DNA of 64,000 bases from Morganella psychrotolerans. Its GTDB lineage: Bacteria; Pseudomonadota; Gammaproteobacteria; Enterobacterales; Enterobacteriaceae. The notes under the pieces were generated by a model, which did no database searches, had not been told where the DNA came from, and saw only the letters and a program-made list of their open reading frames with translations. The stretch spans positions 1 through 64,000 of the forward strand of contig NZ_LZEX01000003.1 of the NCBI RefSeq assembly GCF_001676055.1. Reading direction: 5' to 3'. A program made the position numbers and the translations under genes. Shown piece after piece: positions 1 to 9,875 of this stretch (its first letter is position 1; every line of letters begins with the position of its first letter).

Positions 1-1407
<1,407 letters not shown>

Positions 1408-1426
1408 TACAACGCACTAAATAAAG

Positions 1427-1458
1427 ACAGAGAGCTCATTGCTCTCTGTTTCTGTTTT
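1427..1458 (+). terminator. Rho-independent terminator after the transporter remnant
   Basis: The stem CAGAGAGC/GCTCTCTG at 1428-1448 is followed by a T-rich run. It lies between convergent genes and may serve both strands. Confidence 0.7.
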
Positions 1459-1472
1459 TGGCAGAGCTTAGG

Positions 1473-1994
1473 TCACTTAAACCATTCAGGATGTTGTTTT
1501 TTATCCATCGAATTAACTTGGTCGGTGTACTGCGTTACATCGGCCGGAGTCAACATCAACTCATCGTAACTCAGAATGAATGGCCGAAGCATAATTAAAC
1601 CGTTTTTTTGTCCGTAAAGGTTTATTACAACGTGCATGCGCTCATCTGCTGATGCGTAAGTGATCCACTGTCGATATGAACCTGTATTTTTAATGTAACC
1701 CACCAGAGCTAAGCTAAAGCCCCCTGCATCCTTCTGCGACATCCCCTTCTTACTGCATTTTTTGATCAGTTGGCCAATAGCATTAACGTGTGAGCTGATA
1801 GGAATATTCTGGTTAACGCGGGCAGAGTCAAAGTCCTTCTGCCCGACTGTAACTAAGTGTATTTGGTTGTCTCGGTAATCTCGGATATAGAAAACGTGAG
1901 AGGTGAATGGGGTCGAATGAATGTGGTTTCCAATCTTCCAACCATAGGCGTTTAAGTTCGCTGATGAAATCGCTCTGTCAATCTCTTTACTCAT
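1473..1994 (-). CDS. Hypothetical protein, 173 aa
   Basis: I do not recognise this soluble protein. The start at 1994 is preferred over the upstream in-frame ATG at 2057 because AGAAGGA lies at the right distance before it. The sequence has mixed alpha/beta character and no signal peptide, membrane segment or clear catalytic motif. It is transcribed away from a TGCA-rich spacer and faces the transporter remnant. Its promoter region shares a 15-base motif with the LysR gene near 18.55 kb, so LysR control is possible but unproven. Confidence 0.6.
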   Translation of the reverse strand: MSKEIDRAISSANLNAYGWKIGNHIHSTPFTSHVFYIRDYRDNQIHLVTVGQKDFDSARVNQNIPISSHVNAIGQLIKKCSKKGMSQKDAGGFSLALVGYIKNTGSYRQWITYASADERMHVVINLYGQKNGLIMLRPFILSYDELMLTPADVTQYTDQVNSMDKKQHPEWFK

Positions 1995-2295
1995 CTGTAA
2001 ATCCTTCTGTCCGTTAAAATTAAATTGTAAGGGAGACCGGACACCCAACGAAGACACCTAACTTAAATTATGCATAGAAATTCAAAATAGAATGTACAGA
2101 TTTTAAAAATGGCGCACCTACTTTTGCGTTAAAAATGCAATTTTTTGTTAGCGATATATTTTTATGGCTGGAACACCTATTTTAAACATTTTCTGAGAAC
2201 TTGGGTTTTTCTTAAATTGACGTAGATCAATTTCCGTAGTTAAAAAACTGGTTTTTTGAGCGGCTTTTATGGTTTTTGCTGTTTTTATATACAAA

Positions 2296-2330
2296 ATGCA
2301 AAAATGCAGGCAAACGATGCAAAAATGCAA
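2296..2330 (+). repeat. Direct repeat of TGCAAAAATGCA (possible operator or iteron)
   Basis: Two copies of ATGCAAAAATGCA lie 21 bases apart, two helical turns. The first copy extended to ATGCAAAAATGCAGG occurs exactly, on the opposite strand, at 18573-18587 upstream of the LysR gene. Each unit is an inverted repeat TGCA-N4-TGCA, as expected for a dimeric DNA-binding protein. Confidence 0.55.
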
Positions 2331-2533
2331 TCAATCACTGAGCAAATATATACTTGCGCTAAATCTCGGAAAAATAGTAACAAATATTTAGAACTAAATA
2401 CCAGAAAAATCACAACATGAGTTTTGTGCATTTTCGGAGAGAAAAAATACTTTAATCTGATTTTTATGCATGTATGATTTATCTCAATGCAAACGAATAT
2501 GATGTATTGCATGTCTGGGTGGGGATCCAGTGC

Positions 2534-2564
2534 AGGGGTGACTTTTAGCAAGTCACCCCTTTTT
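2534..2564 (+). terminator. Strong rho-independent terminator-like hairpin
   Basis: The ten-base perfect stem AGGGGTGACT/AGTCACCCCT is followed by TTTTT. No plus-strand gene ends just before it, so it may end a short untranslated transcript from the TGCA-rich region or insulate the downstream gene. Confidence 0.7.
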
Positions 2565-2672
2565 AATTAGCTCAAAAACACACTGTGGTGATCCAACACA
2601 TTGCATATATATGCAAATGTCAGCGCGTTTATCGTTTACTAGAAAAGGACAACAAAACAGCCCGCTTTTCCG

Positions 2673-2700
2673 TTGACCCTCATTTGCAAAAATCTATACC
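2673..2700 (+). promoter_or_regulatory. Predicted sigma70 promoter for the 2741 gene
   Basis: TTGACC at 2673-2678 and TATACC at 2695-2700 are separated by 16 bases and lie 41 bases before the start codon. Confidence 0.55.
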
Positions 2701-2740
2701 CTACAGGGAATGATAACGATTTGAATGATCGGAAAAAACA

Positions 2741-4057
2741 ATGAGTGAAATCAACGAAACGAAAGGCTACAAGCATATCCAGTTAACTCGCCGCATTACT
2801 GAAATGTCCACTGCTGAGGATTGGGATTCTGCTCGCATTGAATGGTCATTGCAGCAAGTATTCCGGGCTCAGATAGCCGATCAGTGTTTGTGCGGACACC
2901 AGCCGATTATCAAGATCTGCGTTATCAAAAACAAAACCAATAACAAGACGGCGCGGGTTGGTAATTGCTGCGTCAATAAATTCATGTCGCTAGGTTCGAA
3001 TGGAATTTTCAATGCCATAGATCGGATTTCAAAAGATGGCACAAAAGCAGCCAGTCGAAAGCTCCTTGAATTTGCACTGGCTCAGTCGGTGATCTCCGCC
3101 TGGGAATTTGAGTTCTACCTCAGCAACATCGACAAGCGAAAGCTAACCCAGAAACAGCGACAGACTCGTGAAGCCATCAATGCCAAGCTGGCCGAAATGG
3201 GTGAGGAAAATCGCGCACTGGTCTACGGCGCGAGTCACATCGAAATCGCCTTCGAGCAGAATGTGATCAATCAGTGGGAAAAGGACTTCGCTTTGCGGAC
3301 ATTTCCCATGAAAAAATTAACCGTAAAACAGCACGCCATTCGGGCCAACATCGAAACCAAAATGATGAATGCAAGGATTGCCAAGACATTACCTGAAGTC
3401 TCCGCAGAGGCTCAAGCTCTCGGCCAGATCAGTGCGGCCCCCTTTTCCTTCACTCGCGATCCCGATCTGCTCGCAACCAAACTGGTTGAGGCGCAGGAAA
3501 AGACGTACATATCCGCAAAGGAAAAGGATATTTTTGAGCGCAAGCACAACGCTAAGGGATTCATCACCATTGCTGAACGAGCAACTATCCTGCGGGTTAA
3601 AGCTGCTGTGCAGCGCTTGTTGAGCGAGGGCTGTCGCATGAGCCTACATCACTTACCTATGCCACCAGCCGCACCTAAGCTGATAGATATTGCCCATAAA
3701 GCCCGGCTCATACTTGACGGATTGCTGACACATTGTGAGGTTGCTTCAACCAAGGGAACCTGTCTTTATGCCAGCCTAATGTTGGCCGCGATGTTAACCC
3801 GTGGCGGATTTCCTACTCGTATCCGTGGGGGTGACGGTGACACTGATGGAGGGTTATTCACGCAATCCTCTCGTCACGGCCATTACTGGTGTGAGGCCAG
3901 TTCAGATGACGGAAACTTTATTGTTGACCTCACTGCGGATCAGTTCGGATTTGAAAAGGTGGTCATGAAGCGTACAAACGCCATCGACTGGCCGCACTAC
4001 ATCCCTGGTTGCCAAGAGACAGTAGACCTGCACGTCAGCTTAAATTTGGATAAGTGA
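2741..4057 (+). CDS. Zinc-cluster protein with C-terminal transglutaminase/papain-like domain
   Basis: The N-terminal part holds a Cys/His cluster, C49-C51-H53-C60 and C76-C77, likely to bind metal. The middle (about 100-300) is helical and contains two related segments (SVISAWEFEFYLS... and NVINQWEKDFALR...), suggesting an internal repeat. The C-terminal part has KGTCLYAS (C341), HGHYW (H379/H381) and FIVDLTADQFG (D396), the Cys-His-Asp order and spacing of transglutaminase-like folds. No signal peptide is seen, so it should act in the cytoplasm, possibly as a protease or amidase. Substrate unknown. It stands alone behind its own promoter. Confidence 0.5.
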   Translation: MSEINETKGYKHIQLTRRITEMSTAEDWDSARIEWSLQQVFRAQIADQCLCGHQPIIKICVIKNKTNNKTARVGNCCVNKFMSLGSNGIFNAIDRISKDGTKAASRKLLEFALAQSVISAWEFEFYLSNIDKRKLTQKQRQTREAINAKLAEMGEENRALVYGASHIEIAFEQNVINQWEKDFALRTFPMKKLTVKQHAIRANIETKMMNARIAKTLPEVSAEAQALGQISAAPFSFTRDPDLLATKLVEAQEKTYISAKEKDIFERKHNAKGFITIAERATILRVKAAVQRLLSEGCRMSLHHLPMPPAAPKLIDIAHKARLILDGLLTHCEVASTKGTCLYASLMLAAMLTRGGFPTRIRGGDGDTDGGLFTQSSRHGHYWCEASSDDGNFIVDLTADQFGFEKVVMKRTNAIDWPHYIPGCQETVDLHVSLNLDK

Positions 4058-4208
4058 TAATGACCTTTAAAATTAAATCAAGTTTTTTGGTCGTCATTTT
4101 ATTCACAAAATCTGTTCATAACCCGGTGCAAAATAAGTCACTAAGTTTCGATAACGCCTTGCTCTCGGTTAAAATATCAGCACTGTAGTAATCACATAGG
4201 ACCTCAAA

Positions 4209-5513
4209 ATGACCCAAGAGAACATCGCGTGGTCGATTACTGACGAACTCAAGCTTATAAAGGGGCTGAAGGATAACTATTCTTTTGCGGCCTTATCGTC
4301 AGTCATCGGTAAGGATGTGGAAGAAATTCAGCGTAAGTGTATCGCGATGGATTTGTATATTGCTGTTTGCGAAAACATTGATGACCTCAGCCAGATAACA
4401 CTGGTTCCTAATCACCAAGTCGGCATCGCTTGCCTGGGTAAAACCATGACTGGCATTTACCGGGAGCTCACGGAAATGGGTTGGGCTCCGCAAGTGTGGC
4501 GAGGGGGTCAATCACTGCGTTCGCCTGAATGGTGGGCGTCTCGCCCTGCTTTGGCATTTCGCTACAACGACGATGCTGATGAGCCCACTCGCCGAACAAT
4601 TCATTTACTCAATAACGGTAAGCCGTGGACGCCTGAAGATGTCGGTATTCTTATGGCCGCACTATCGCAACGCCCTAGTAAGGATGCACTGACGCAGGTA
4701 TTGATGCGCAGCATGTCCAACGTTATACAGCAGCTCTCAATTATGGGTCTGGTTCACGTTGGCACCGCAGAAGATTCCAGTGAAGCCAAGGTCTGGGTAT
4801 GTCCAGCGATTCAGTCCAGGATACTATCAAAGATGCGTTATTTCGACGTGCTACCATTGCTGCAAACAGGATGGCTCATTGATGGTATGCAATTAATCGC
4901 ACCGACCTGGTGGTCTGAAGCTACGCAGATAACCGATCTGGTTCCTAGTTCATGGCCGCTTAAAATCTCCGCAGCCACAGACACCAGCACACCGGTTAGC
5001 AATAATGAGCATATGCTTGCTGCCGCAAACTTACTCAAGTCCGTCAATGCCAAACGCCAGGCTATCGCCACTACAGATCCACAACCTGCGCCGAAGACAG
5101 ATAAACTCACCGAACCAGAGGCGTTAAATCCATCCTCATCTGATGAAAAACGCCAGTCTTCCTCTCCTCGTGAAAAAGGGCGTAACGGTAAGTTGTGGTT
5201 CTCGGGCAACTATAAATTCCTGTTCACTTTGCTGGGAGAGCATCATTCACCAGACGTAATAGCTAAAAAGATGGATCGGACGGCTGGTGCGGTCTGCTCT
5301 CGTATTCAGCTCATCGGACTAACGCGTTACGTTAAAAGTGACGTCGAGGGTGAAAAAGGCAAAGTCTGTATCGTCAGAGAAGTCTCCATCGACACGCTTC
5401 GTAAGCAACCGGACTTTGTTAAAGATCATCTGATAGGGGCAGGTTGGACAGAAAAAGGAAACTTCCTGATATCACCAGACTGGTGGCTCAAATATCCGCA
5501 CACACTGGGATAA
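4209..5513 (+). CDS. Protein of three Myb/SANT-like HTH repeats, unknown function
   Basis: I do not recognise the family, but the protein is built from three copies of one unit. Each starts with a Trp-led HTH segment (AWSITDELKLIKGL at 7, PWTPEDVGILMAAL near 144, LWFSGNYKFLFTLL near 331) ending in I..(M)GL, and closes with GW...SPEWW (108-109), GW...APTWW or GW...SPDWW. The last unit follows a Ser/Lys/Pro-rich linker. Tandem SANT/Myb-like folds usually bind DNA, so a DNA-binding or chromosome-associated role is inferred. AGGACC precedes the ATG. A terminator follows. Confidence 0.5.
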   Translation: MTQENIAWSITDELKLIKGLKDNYSFAALSSVIGKDVEEIQRKCIAMDLYIAVCENIDDLSQITLVPNHQVGIACLGKTMTGIYRELTEMGWAPQVWRGGQSLRSPEWWASRPALAFRYNDDADEPTRRTIHLLNNGKPWTPEDVGILMAALSQRPSKDALTQVLMRSMSNVIQQLSIMGLVHVGTAEDSSEAKVWVCPAIQSRILSKMRYFDVLPLLQTGWLIDGMQLIAPTWWSEATQITDLVPSSWPLKISAATDTSTPVSNNEHMLAAANLLKSVNAKRQAIATTDPQPAPKTDKLTEPEALNPSSSDEKRQSSSPREKGRNGKLWFSGNYKFLFTLLGEHHSPDVIAKKMDRTAGAVCSRIQLIGLTRYVKSDVEGEKGKVCIVREVSIDTLRKQPDFVKDHLIGAGWTEKGNFLISPDWWLKYPHTLG

Positions 5514-5524
5514 CCCAATGAGAG

Positions 5525-5549
5525 AAGGCAACCATGCGGTTGCCTTTTT
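5525..5549 (+). terminator. Rho-independent terminator
   Basis: AAGGCAACC/GGTTGCCTT stem with a T run, immediately after the 4209-5513 gene; it also faces the minus-strand 5572 gene. Confidence 0.8.
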
Positions 5550-5571
5550 AATGTCCATCGCTAATGCCTCG

Positions 5572-5877
5572 TCAGTAGTGCTCTCCTGACATTAACAGCA
5601 ATACATCACCGACGATCGGCCCCTCCAGGCAAACCAGTTCCTCCAGCAAAGTTGTGGCTCGCTCATTAAGCGCCAGGTCGCTATGTTTAGCATCTTCATT
5701 CATTAGTACTCGGTCATAAACCACGCCATTCAGCGTGATCCCCCTGCTCAATTGAGAAAACTCAGGGTACCCCTTCAGAACACTTTGAACGAATACAGGA
5801 TCAAGCAACCCCTGCCCATTTGTTTCAGTGACTGCAATGTCGCTTTCGCCGATTCCGGCTCGGATGATCAGTGCCAT
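5572..5877 (-). CDS. Hypothetical small protein, 101 aa
   Basis: An unrecognised acidic soluble protein. GAGGT stands six bases before the ATG at 5877, a good ribosome site that supports the start. There is no membrane segment or Cys cluster. It is transcribed toward the Myb-repeat gene and stands alone. Confidence 0.55.
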   Translation of the reverse strand: MALIIRAGIGESDIAVTETNGQGLLDPVFVQSVLKGYPEFSQLSRGITLNGVVYDRVLMNEDAKHSDLALNERATTLLEELVCLEGPIVGDVLLLMSGEHY

Positions 5878-6069
5878 GAATACCTCTACGTTGATGAGAG
5901 CCTCAATTATCTCATGGCTCTTTATGGTGCCCGGTGTTTTTCCCCCTCGTTTCGTCTCCCTTTTCCATGTTTTTGTCAGTGTGCCCGTGGTTAAATTGGG
6001 GACTGCCTACGCTGTCTGAAACCGTTAAACGTCAGCTGGGTGAGGAACCCTTTTGACTGGAGAAGATAG

Positions 6070-6261
6070 ATGCCCGAGCTCGATTTATTTGATTTGCTAA
6101 TGATTGGTGGTGGGGTGGCCTTGCTGGGAGGTCACTATATTTGGTCAAAATTCTTTAAGAAGCCCGAAGATGATGAAAAGGATTACGCTGAACCTCCGGC
6201 CATCATGTCTTCCGCCTCTCAAGCAGAGGAAGAAAGCGATCCTAACAAGCGCTACTATTAA
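6070..6261 (+). CDS. Small single-pass membrane protein, 63 aa
   Basis: The start follows a strong GGAGAAG site. Residues 7-26 form one hydrophobic helix (LLMIGGGVALLGGHYIW) followed by a basic patch KFFKK and an acidic Ser/Glu-rich tail, so the C-terminus is probably cytoplasmic. No family is recognised. It has its own terminator and stands next to the TelA-like operon on the other strand. Confidence 0.6.
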   Translation: MPELDLFDLLMIGGGVALLGGHYIWSKFFKKPEDDEKDYAEPPAIMSSASQAEEESDPNKRYY

Positions 6262-6263
6262 TA

Positions 6264-6290
6264 AAAAACCCCGGTAAATCCGGGGTTTTC
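6264..6290. terminator. Bidirectional terminator
   Basis: AACCCCGG/CCGGGGTT stem flanked by A and T runs, between convergent genes. Confidence 0.85.
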
Positions 6291-6309
6291 CATTCCTATG
6301 GGTATTGAA

Positions 6310-7308
6310 TTACACGTCAGTCTTTAGTTGCTTCAGTACGCACAGGTTTCTATTGGCGAATCCCGCCAGCACAATTAGTATCACTGCCATCATCAGGAAA
6401 ACACCTTTCAGTGTTCGTAATACTCCTGCGGTTTTGGCCGACTCCTGATATTTCAACTCAATGGCTGGCTTCGCATTATTCGCAATGTCTGGCTCAAGCC
6501 GCTGCGCAAGTTCATACAGACGGTATGCCAATTCGTTTTTCACCGGGCCATAACTCTTCATTATGCGAACACTCAGACCTGCCACTCGGCTCGCCTGATC
6601 CAGAAGCTTGTTGCCCTCAGCCTTGTCAGAGGTGTTTTCCGCTGCCACGGTCAGTGCCTGAACCAATGCCAGGCTCATGTTCATCGCTCGACGAGTATCG
6701 CCCGCAGCGTAGCCTTGCCGCATATATCCTTCCAATTGCGTAACTGCGTTGTCGTCATTAATCCCCTTCTCCATTGCGTCCTTCAGTATCAAACCTGAAT
6801 TGGGATTTTCTGTTGTTAGCGCGCGCAGTAGTTCATCGACTTCACCGGTTAAGACGAGTGCCGCTGTTTGAATGATAGGGGCCTTTGGGAGCGTCTTGGG
6901 TTCGTCATCCACCAAGACGTTCATGAGAAATGCCGCCCCCATGAACGGCACTGCGAACACCATAACCCAGGCCTCTGCCTGAATCATCGCTACTCCACAC
7001 ACGACCAAGACGACTGCACCTGAAAATGGCACCAAATACGACAGGTAACCTCCCAAGACCCCGCCTATCGTGACAAATTGCCCCTCCTCTATCCCTGCTT
7101 CTCCTGCGGCCCCTACAGCAATTGATAGATCAACTGGGTTGATGGTCGCCATAGCGTAGAACGTCTCCAGTTCAAAGTGTTGCATCCAACTGATTAACCA
7201 AAACAAACCTGCAAAAAGTAACAGAATGCAGCCCGTCAAAAATAACCGATTACGTTTGTGTTGGATGCGTTTTTCAGTGGTGATAATATCTGGCTCTGCC
7301 TTAACCAT
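6310..7308 (-). CDS. Membrane protein of a TelA-like operon, 332 aa
   Basis: The start has a strong GGAGGGG site. A helix at about 22-42, two to three further hydrophobic helices at about 85-150, a long soluble helical region, and a last helix near residues 305-325 predict an integral inner-membrane protein with a large cytoplasmic middle. It is the last gene of a three-gene operon behind two TelA-like genes, so it may act as their membrane partner. I recognise no family; function is inferred from context only. Confidence 0.55.
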   Translation of the reverse strand: MVKAEPDIITTEKRIQHKRNRLFLTGCILLLFAGLFWLISWMQHFELETFYAMATINPVDLSIAVGAAGEAGIEEGQFVTIGGVLGGYLSYLVPFSGAVVLVVCGVAMIQAEAWVMVFAVPFMGAAFLMNVLVDDEPKTLPKAPIIQTAALVLTGEVDELLRALTTENPNSGLILKDAMEKGINDDNAVTQLEGYMRQGYAAGDTRRAMNMSLALVQALTVAAENTSDKAEGNKLLDQASRVAGLSVRIMKSYGPVKNELAYRLYELAQRLEPDIANNAKPAIELKYQESAKTAGVLRTLKGVFLMMAVILIVLAGFANRNLCVLKQLKTDV

Positions 7309-7373
7309 TACCCCTCCGGTAAGCTGGCGTAAAAATCAGATGGCCGGATAACCCGGCCTGTGAAACTGAGTAA

Positions 7374-8483
7374 TTAATCCGCCAGCTCCAATAGCAGTTC
7401 ACAGCGCTGCTTCTGCCAGATTTCTGTACGTTCGGACAGGCGAGCGTAGTGCCCTTCGCTCTCGTGTTGGATCCGTTTAATCTCACGCGCTGCTCCGCCG
7501 ATTGTATTCGAAATGTGTTCCAGTGTTGACTCGTCGTACACAGGACGATGGCCTTGCCGCGCAATACGGATAGAGCTCTCACTCACCAAATCCGCCTGAT
7601 GTCTCGCCTGGGCATTCACGACATCACCCACGGCCTGCACCAGCTTAGAGCGGTTGTTGCTTTGGGTAGCCTGATCCACCAGCAAGTGGGCACGCTTGGC
7701 AGACGGGAGCGTTACGCGCTTTATAGTTTCAAACTGGTCAAGCATATTGAGGTTGTTTCGCTGCATCATGCGGATCATGGTCAAATCCTCAAAGCATTTC
7801 TGCTGCGTCATGATGATGTCTACTTTGCGTTTTTTCAGTACGGCCAGCTGGTGGTCGATGTTGCTGACTTCCAGTGCCAGCAAATTATTTTCCGGATCGC
7901 TCTTCAATGCCTTGCGGCGCTGTTTCAGCACAGACTCAATATGCTCTGTTGCGAAACCAGCGGCCACGATGTTAATGCCCGACTCATGTACCTCGGCCAG
8001 CACTTCCTCATACAAAATGTCGAGGTTATTGTTGTGACCAATGAGATCTGCCGAGATGCTGGTGATATCTTCCGTCAATAAGCTGACTTGATTCTTCACG
8101 TTGTCAAAACGGTCATTCGCCCGATGAGCCAGTCGAAGTGCGCGTGTCGCGTAGTAACCGACAACGGGGATTTTAAGTAACAGCTGCTGCACCTTGCCTG
8201 GCTGTACAGACGTACTGATGTCGCGAGCAAGTTCAACGATTTCATTCAGTCGCTTGCCGTCCTTGCCTTGGTTATAGACGTGAACGTTTTCCAACAGTTT
8301 GTCCAGATAGGCACCATCGGGCGATTTACTGCGGCCAAAGTTGTGCGCGCTTTTGGGGTCGCCCAGCACGAGTGAGTTAGCTACGGCAACGACCTGATCA
8401 CGTTGGTCAGGACTGACGGCAAACTTCTCGGTTTCTTTGGTCAGAATGATTTGGTCAGCGGTGACAGTAATTGTATTGCTCAT
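7374..8483 (-). CDS. TelA/KlaA-like helical protein, 369 aa
   Basis: A cytoplasmic, mostly helical protein with the character of the toxic anion resistance (TelA) family: LDKLLENVHVY, an inner helical block of about 90-290 and a segment SKLVQAVGDVVNAQARHQ near 285. TelA proteins have about 330-400 residues and are linked to tellurite and stress tolerance, with biochemistry unsettled. The start follows AAAGGA. It is separated by one base from the upstream TelA-like gene, so translation is probably coupled. The family call rests on reading, not a search. Confidence 0.45.
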   Translation of the reverse strand: MSNTITVTADQIILTKETEKFAVSPDQRDQVVAVANSLVLGDPKSAHNFGRSKSPDGAYLDKLLENVHVYNQGKDGKRLNEIVELARDISTSVQPGKVQQLLLKIPVVGYYATRALRLAHRANDRFDNVKNQVSLLTEDITSISADLIGHNNNLDILYEEVLAEVHESGINIVAAGFATEHIESVLKQRRKALKSDPENNLLALEVSNIDHQLAVLKKRKVDIIMTQQKCFEDLTMIRMMQRNNLNMLDQFETIKRVTLPSAKRAHLLVDQATQSNNRSKLVQAVGDVVNAQARHQADLVSESSIRIARQGHRPVYDESTLEHISNTIGGAAREIKRIQHESEGHYARLSERTEIWQKQRCELLLELAD

Positions 8484-8484
8484 A

Positions 8485-9270
8485 TCAGCTATCCTTTTTA
8501 ACGTTATCGTTGAGTTTATTTACCAGTATTCTGAAACGCTGTTCGACTTCAGGATCCAAATCAATGTTGGCCGCGCCACTTCGCAGCTGTTTTATTTGGT
8601 GATGCCAGATTGGAATCGCGCTTTTCACCACCGCTTCCAGAAGGTCTACATCAGTTGCGGCAGAGTGCAGCAACATCCCCACCTGAACCTTATTCATCTC
8701 TGACGAGGCTTTAGTGACCTCCAAGTTAAGGATGCGTTGGGCTAACCGGGTCAGCCCGTACTCCTGCTGATCTGATAGCACCTCCCCACTTTCACGGCAT
8801 TCGGTCACATACGCCCGACCTTCTTTGATGTAAGCGTCCAACGCTTCGATGTCACGCGTGTAGATTTGCTCAAGCGCCAGTAAAATATGCACACCTTTGT
8901 GCGCCTGCTCCAGTACCAAGGGTGCCTGCACCACCAGCCGATCAACACGACGGCAGTTCATGGTGAACTCAATCATGCGTGTTTCATTTGAACCCGTCAG
9001 GGCATCCCAAATTCTCGACAGGAAGCCCGTCTTGTGCTTGAAATACACGTTAGGGTCACAGGCCTCAAGGTGCCTCACCAGCTGTGAAGTTGACTCGCTG
9101 ATCTTCGTGTCCTCAGCGCCCGCTTTCATCGCTTCTTCCAGCGTCATCTTGTGGCCGTTGAAATCAAGGATGTCATCGGTGTGGGACAGTAATTTAGGAC
9201 CGAAGCTGACAACCCCTATCGCGTCATTCACAAACTCGGGTAATTGCCGGGCAATCAAGCTGGTGGACAT
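8485..9270 (-). CDS. TelA-like helical protein, shorter paralogue, 261 aa
   Basis: First gene of a minus-strand operon. I place the start at the ATG at 9270 because AGGAGT lies directly before it; an in-frame GTG two codons upstream overlaps that site. The protein is helical and acidic without membrane segments, and its layout of linked helices resembles the following TelA-like protein, so the two may form one assembly with the membrane protein at 6310. No catalytic motif is evident. Confidence 0.45.
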   Translation of the reverse strand: MSTSLIARQLPEFVNDAIGVVSFGPKLLSHTDDILDFNGHKMTLEEAMKAGAEDTKISESTSQLVRHLEACDPNVYFKHKTGFLSRIWDALTGSNETRMIEFTMNCRRVDRLVVQAPLVLEQAHKGVHILLALEQIYTRDIEALDAYIKEGRAYVTECRESGEVLSDQQEYGLTRLAQRILNLEVTKASSEMNKVQVGMLLHSAATDVDLLEAVVKSAIPIWHHQIKQLRSGAANIDLDPEVEQRFRILVNKLNDNVKKDS

Positions 9271-9455
9271 GCGCACTCCTACGTATCAATAGAATCTACC
9301 TCCACGCTATCACGGCTATTCTGCTGACAAAGAAAATGAGGTCGATTTTTACCCGAAAAAATAAAACTGTTTTTGTCTCCGTTTTGTCGATGAAAAAACT
9401 CAGTCGTCGGTAAGGTGTTAGGTATCCTGTCTGCATCCACAAACAGGGGGAAGCT

Positions 9456-9875
9456 ATGTTCCGATTTGTACCAATGATGATCTTGACTGGCCGCTTACGG
9501 CTCAACCGTCTATTCACACTACTGGCTGATGGTGCCGTGTCGGTAGCCTTTTGGTTCAGTCTGTCGGTAAATCTAACCTGGCTTGCTCCGGCTGGGTTGC
9601 TGGCACTCTTCTTATTGGCGTTTGCGGTGATCGGGTATCGGAGTTATTACCTGCCTGTCAAAACGTACCAGGTTACCCGTGTTCGCATTGGTCGTGATGA
9701 CCCGTTCGTTAACTTATCCCTCATGATCATGCATGGTGGTGAAGAAATCGAACATCCACTTACCGTCAAAATGGCGCGAGGTGGCGCGTATCACTTCTAC
9801 CTGTTGTCCATCTACATGCGCCTGGCTGATTCACTGACGCGTTATGCTCGATCTCTGAAGGAGGCGCGTTCATGA
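9456..9875 (+). CDS. Two-helix membrane protein, 139 aa
   Basis: Begins after a GGGGGAAG site. Two adjacent hydrophobic helices at about 22-66 are followed by a soluble domain of about 70 residues. It overlaps lepB by four bases (ATGA), so the two are co-translated. No family recognised; the tight coupling hints at a role in the same process as the peptidase. A TATCCT element at 9431-9436 could be the -10 of this operon. Confidence 0.6.
   Translation: MFRFVPMMILTGRLRLNRLFTLLADGAVSVAFWFSLSVNLTWLAPAGLLALFLLAFAVIGYRSYYLPVKTYQVTRVRIGRDDPFVNLSLMIMHGGEEIEHPLTVKMARGGAYHFYLLSIYMRLADSLTRYARSLKEARS

Larger units (their letters stand above)
1995..2740. other. AT-rich intergenic region with many TGCA-cored motifs
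   Basis: About 740 bases separate divergent genes. I see no convincing gene: the minus-strand open frames here are low-complexity and lack ribosome sites. More than ten ATGCA/TGCAT words occur, including two TGCAAAAATGCA copies at 2297-2308 and 2318-2329. A terminator-like hairpin lies at 2534-2564 and a promoter at 2673-2700. The region could hold operators, or iterons of a replication or partition system; no Rep or Par gene was identified beside it. Confidence 0.5.

Noticed and set aside
2148-2551. Two minus-strand open frames in the AT-rich spacer
   Set aside because: Low-complexity Phe/Ile/Lys-rich translations without start signals; the region is better explained as regulatory DNA.
7548-8081. 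177-codon open frame on the plus strand
   Set aside because: Antisense to the TelA-like gene; no ribosome site and no sensible protein features.
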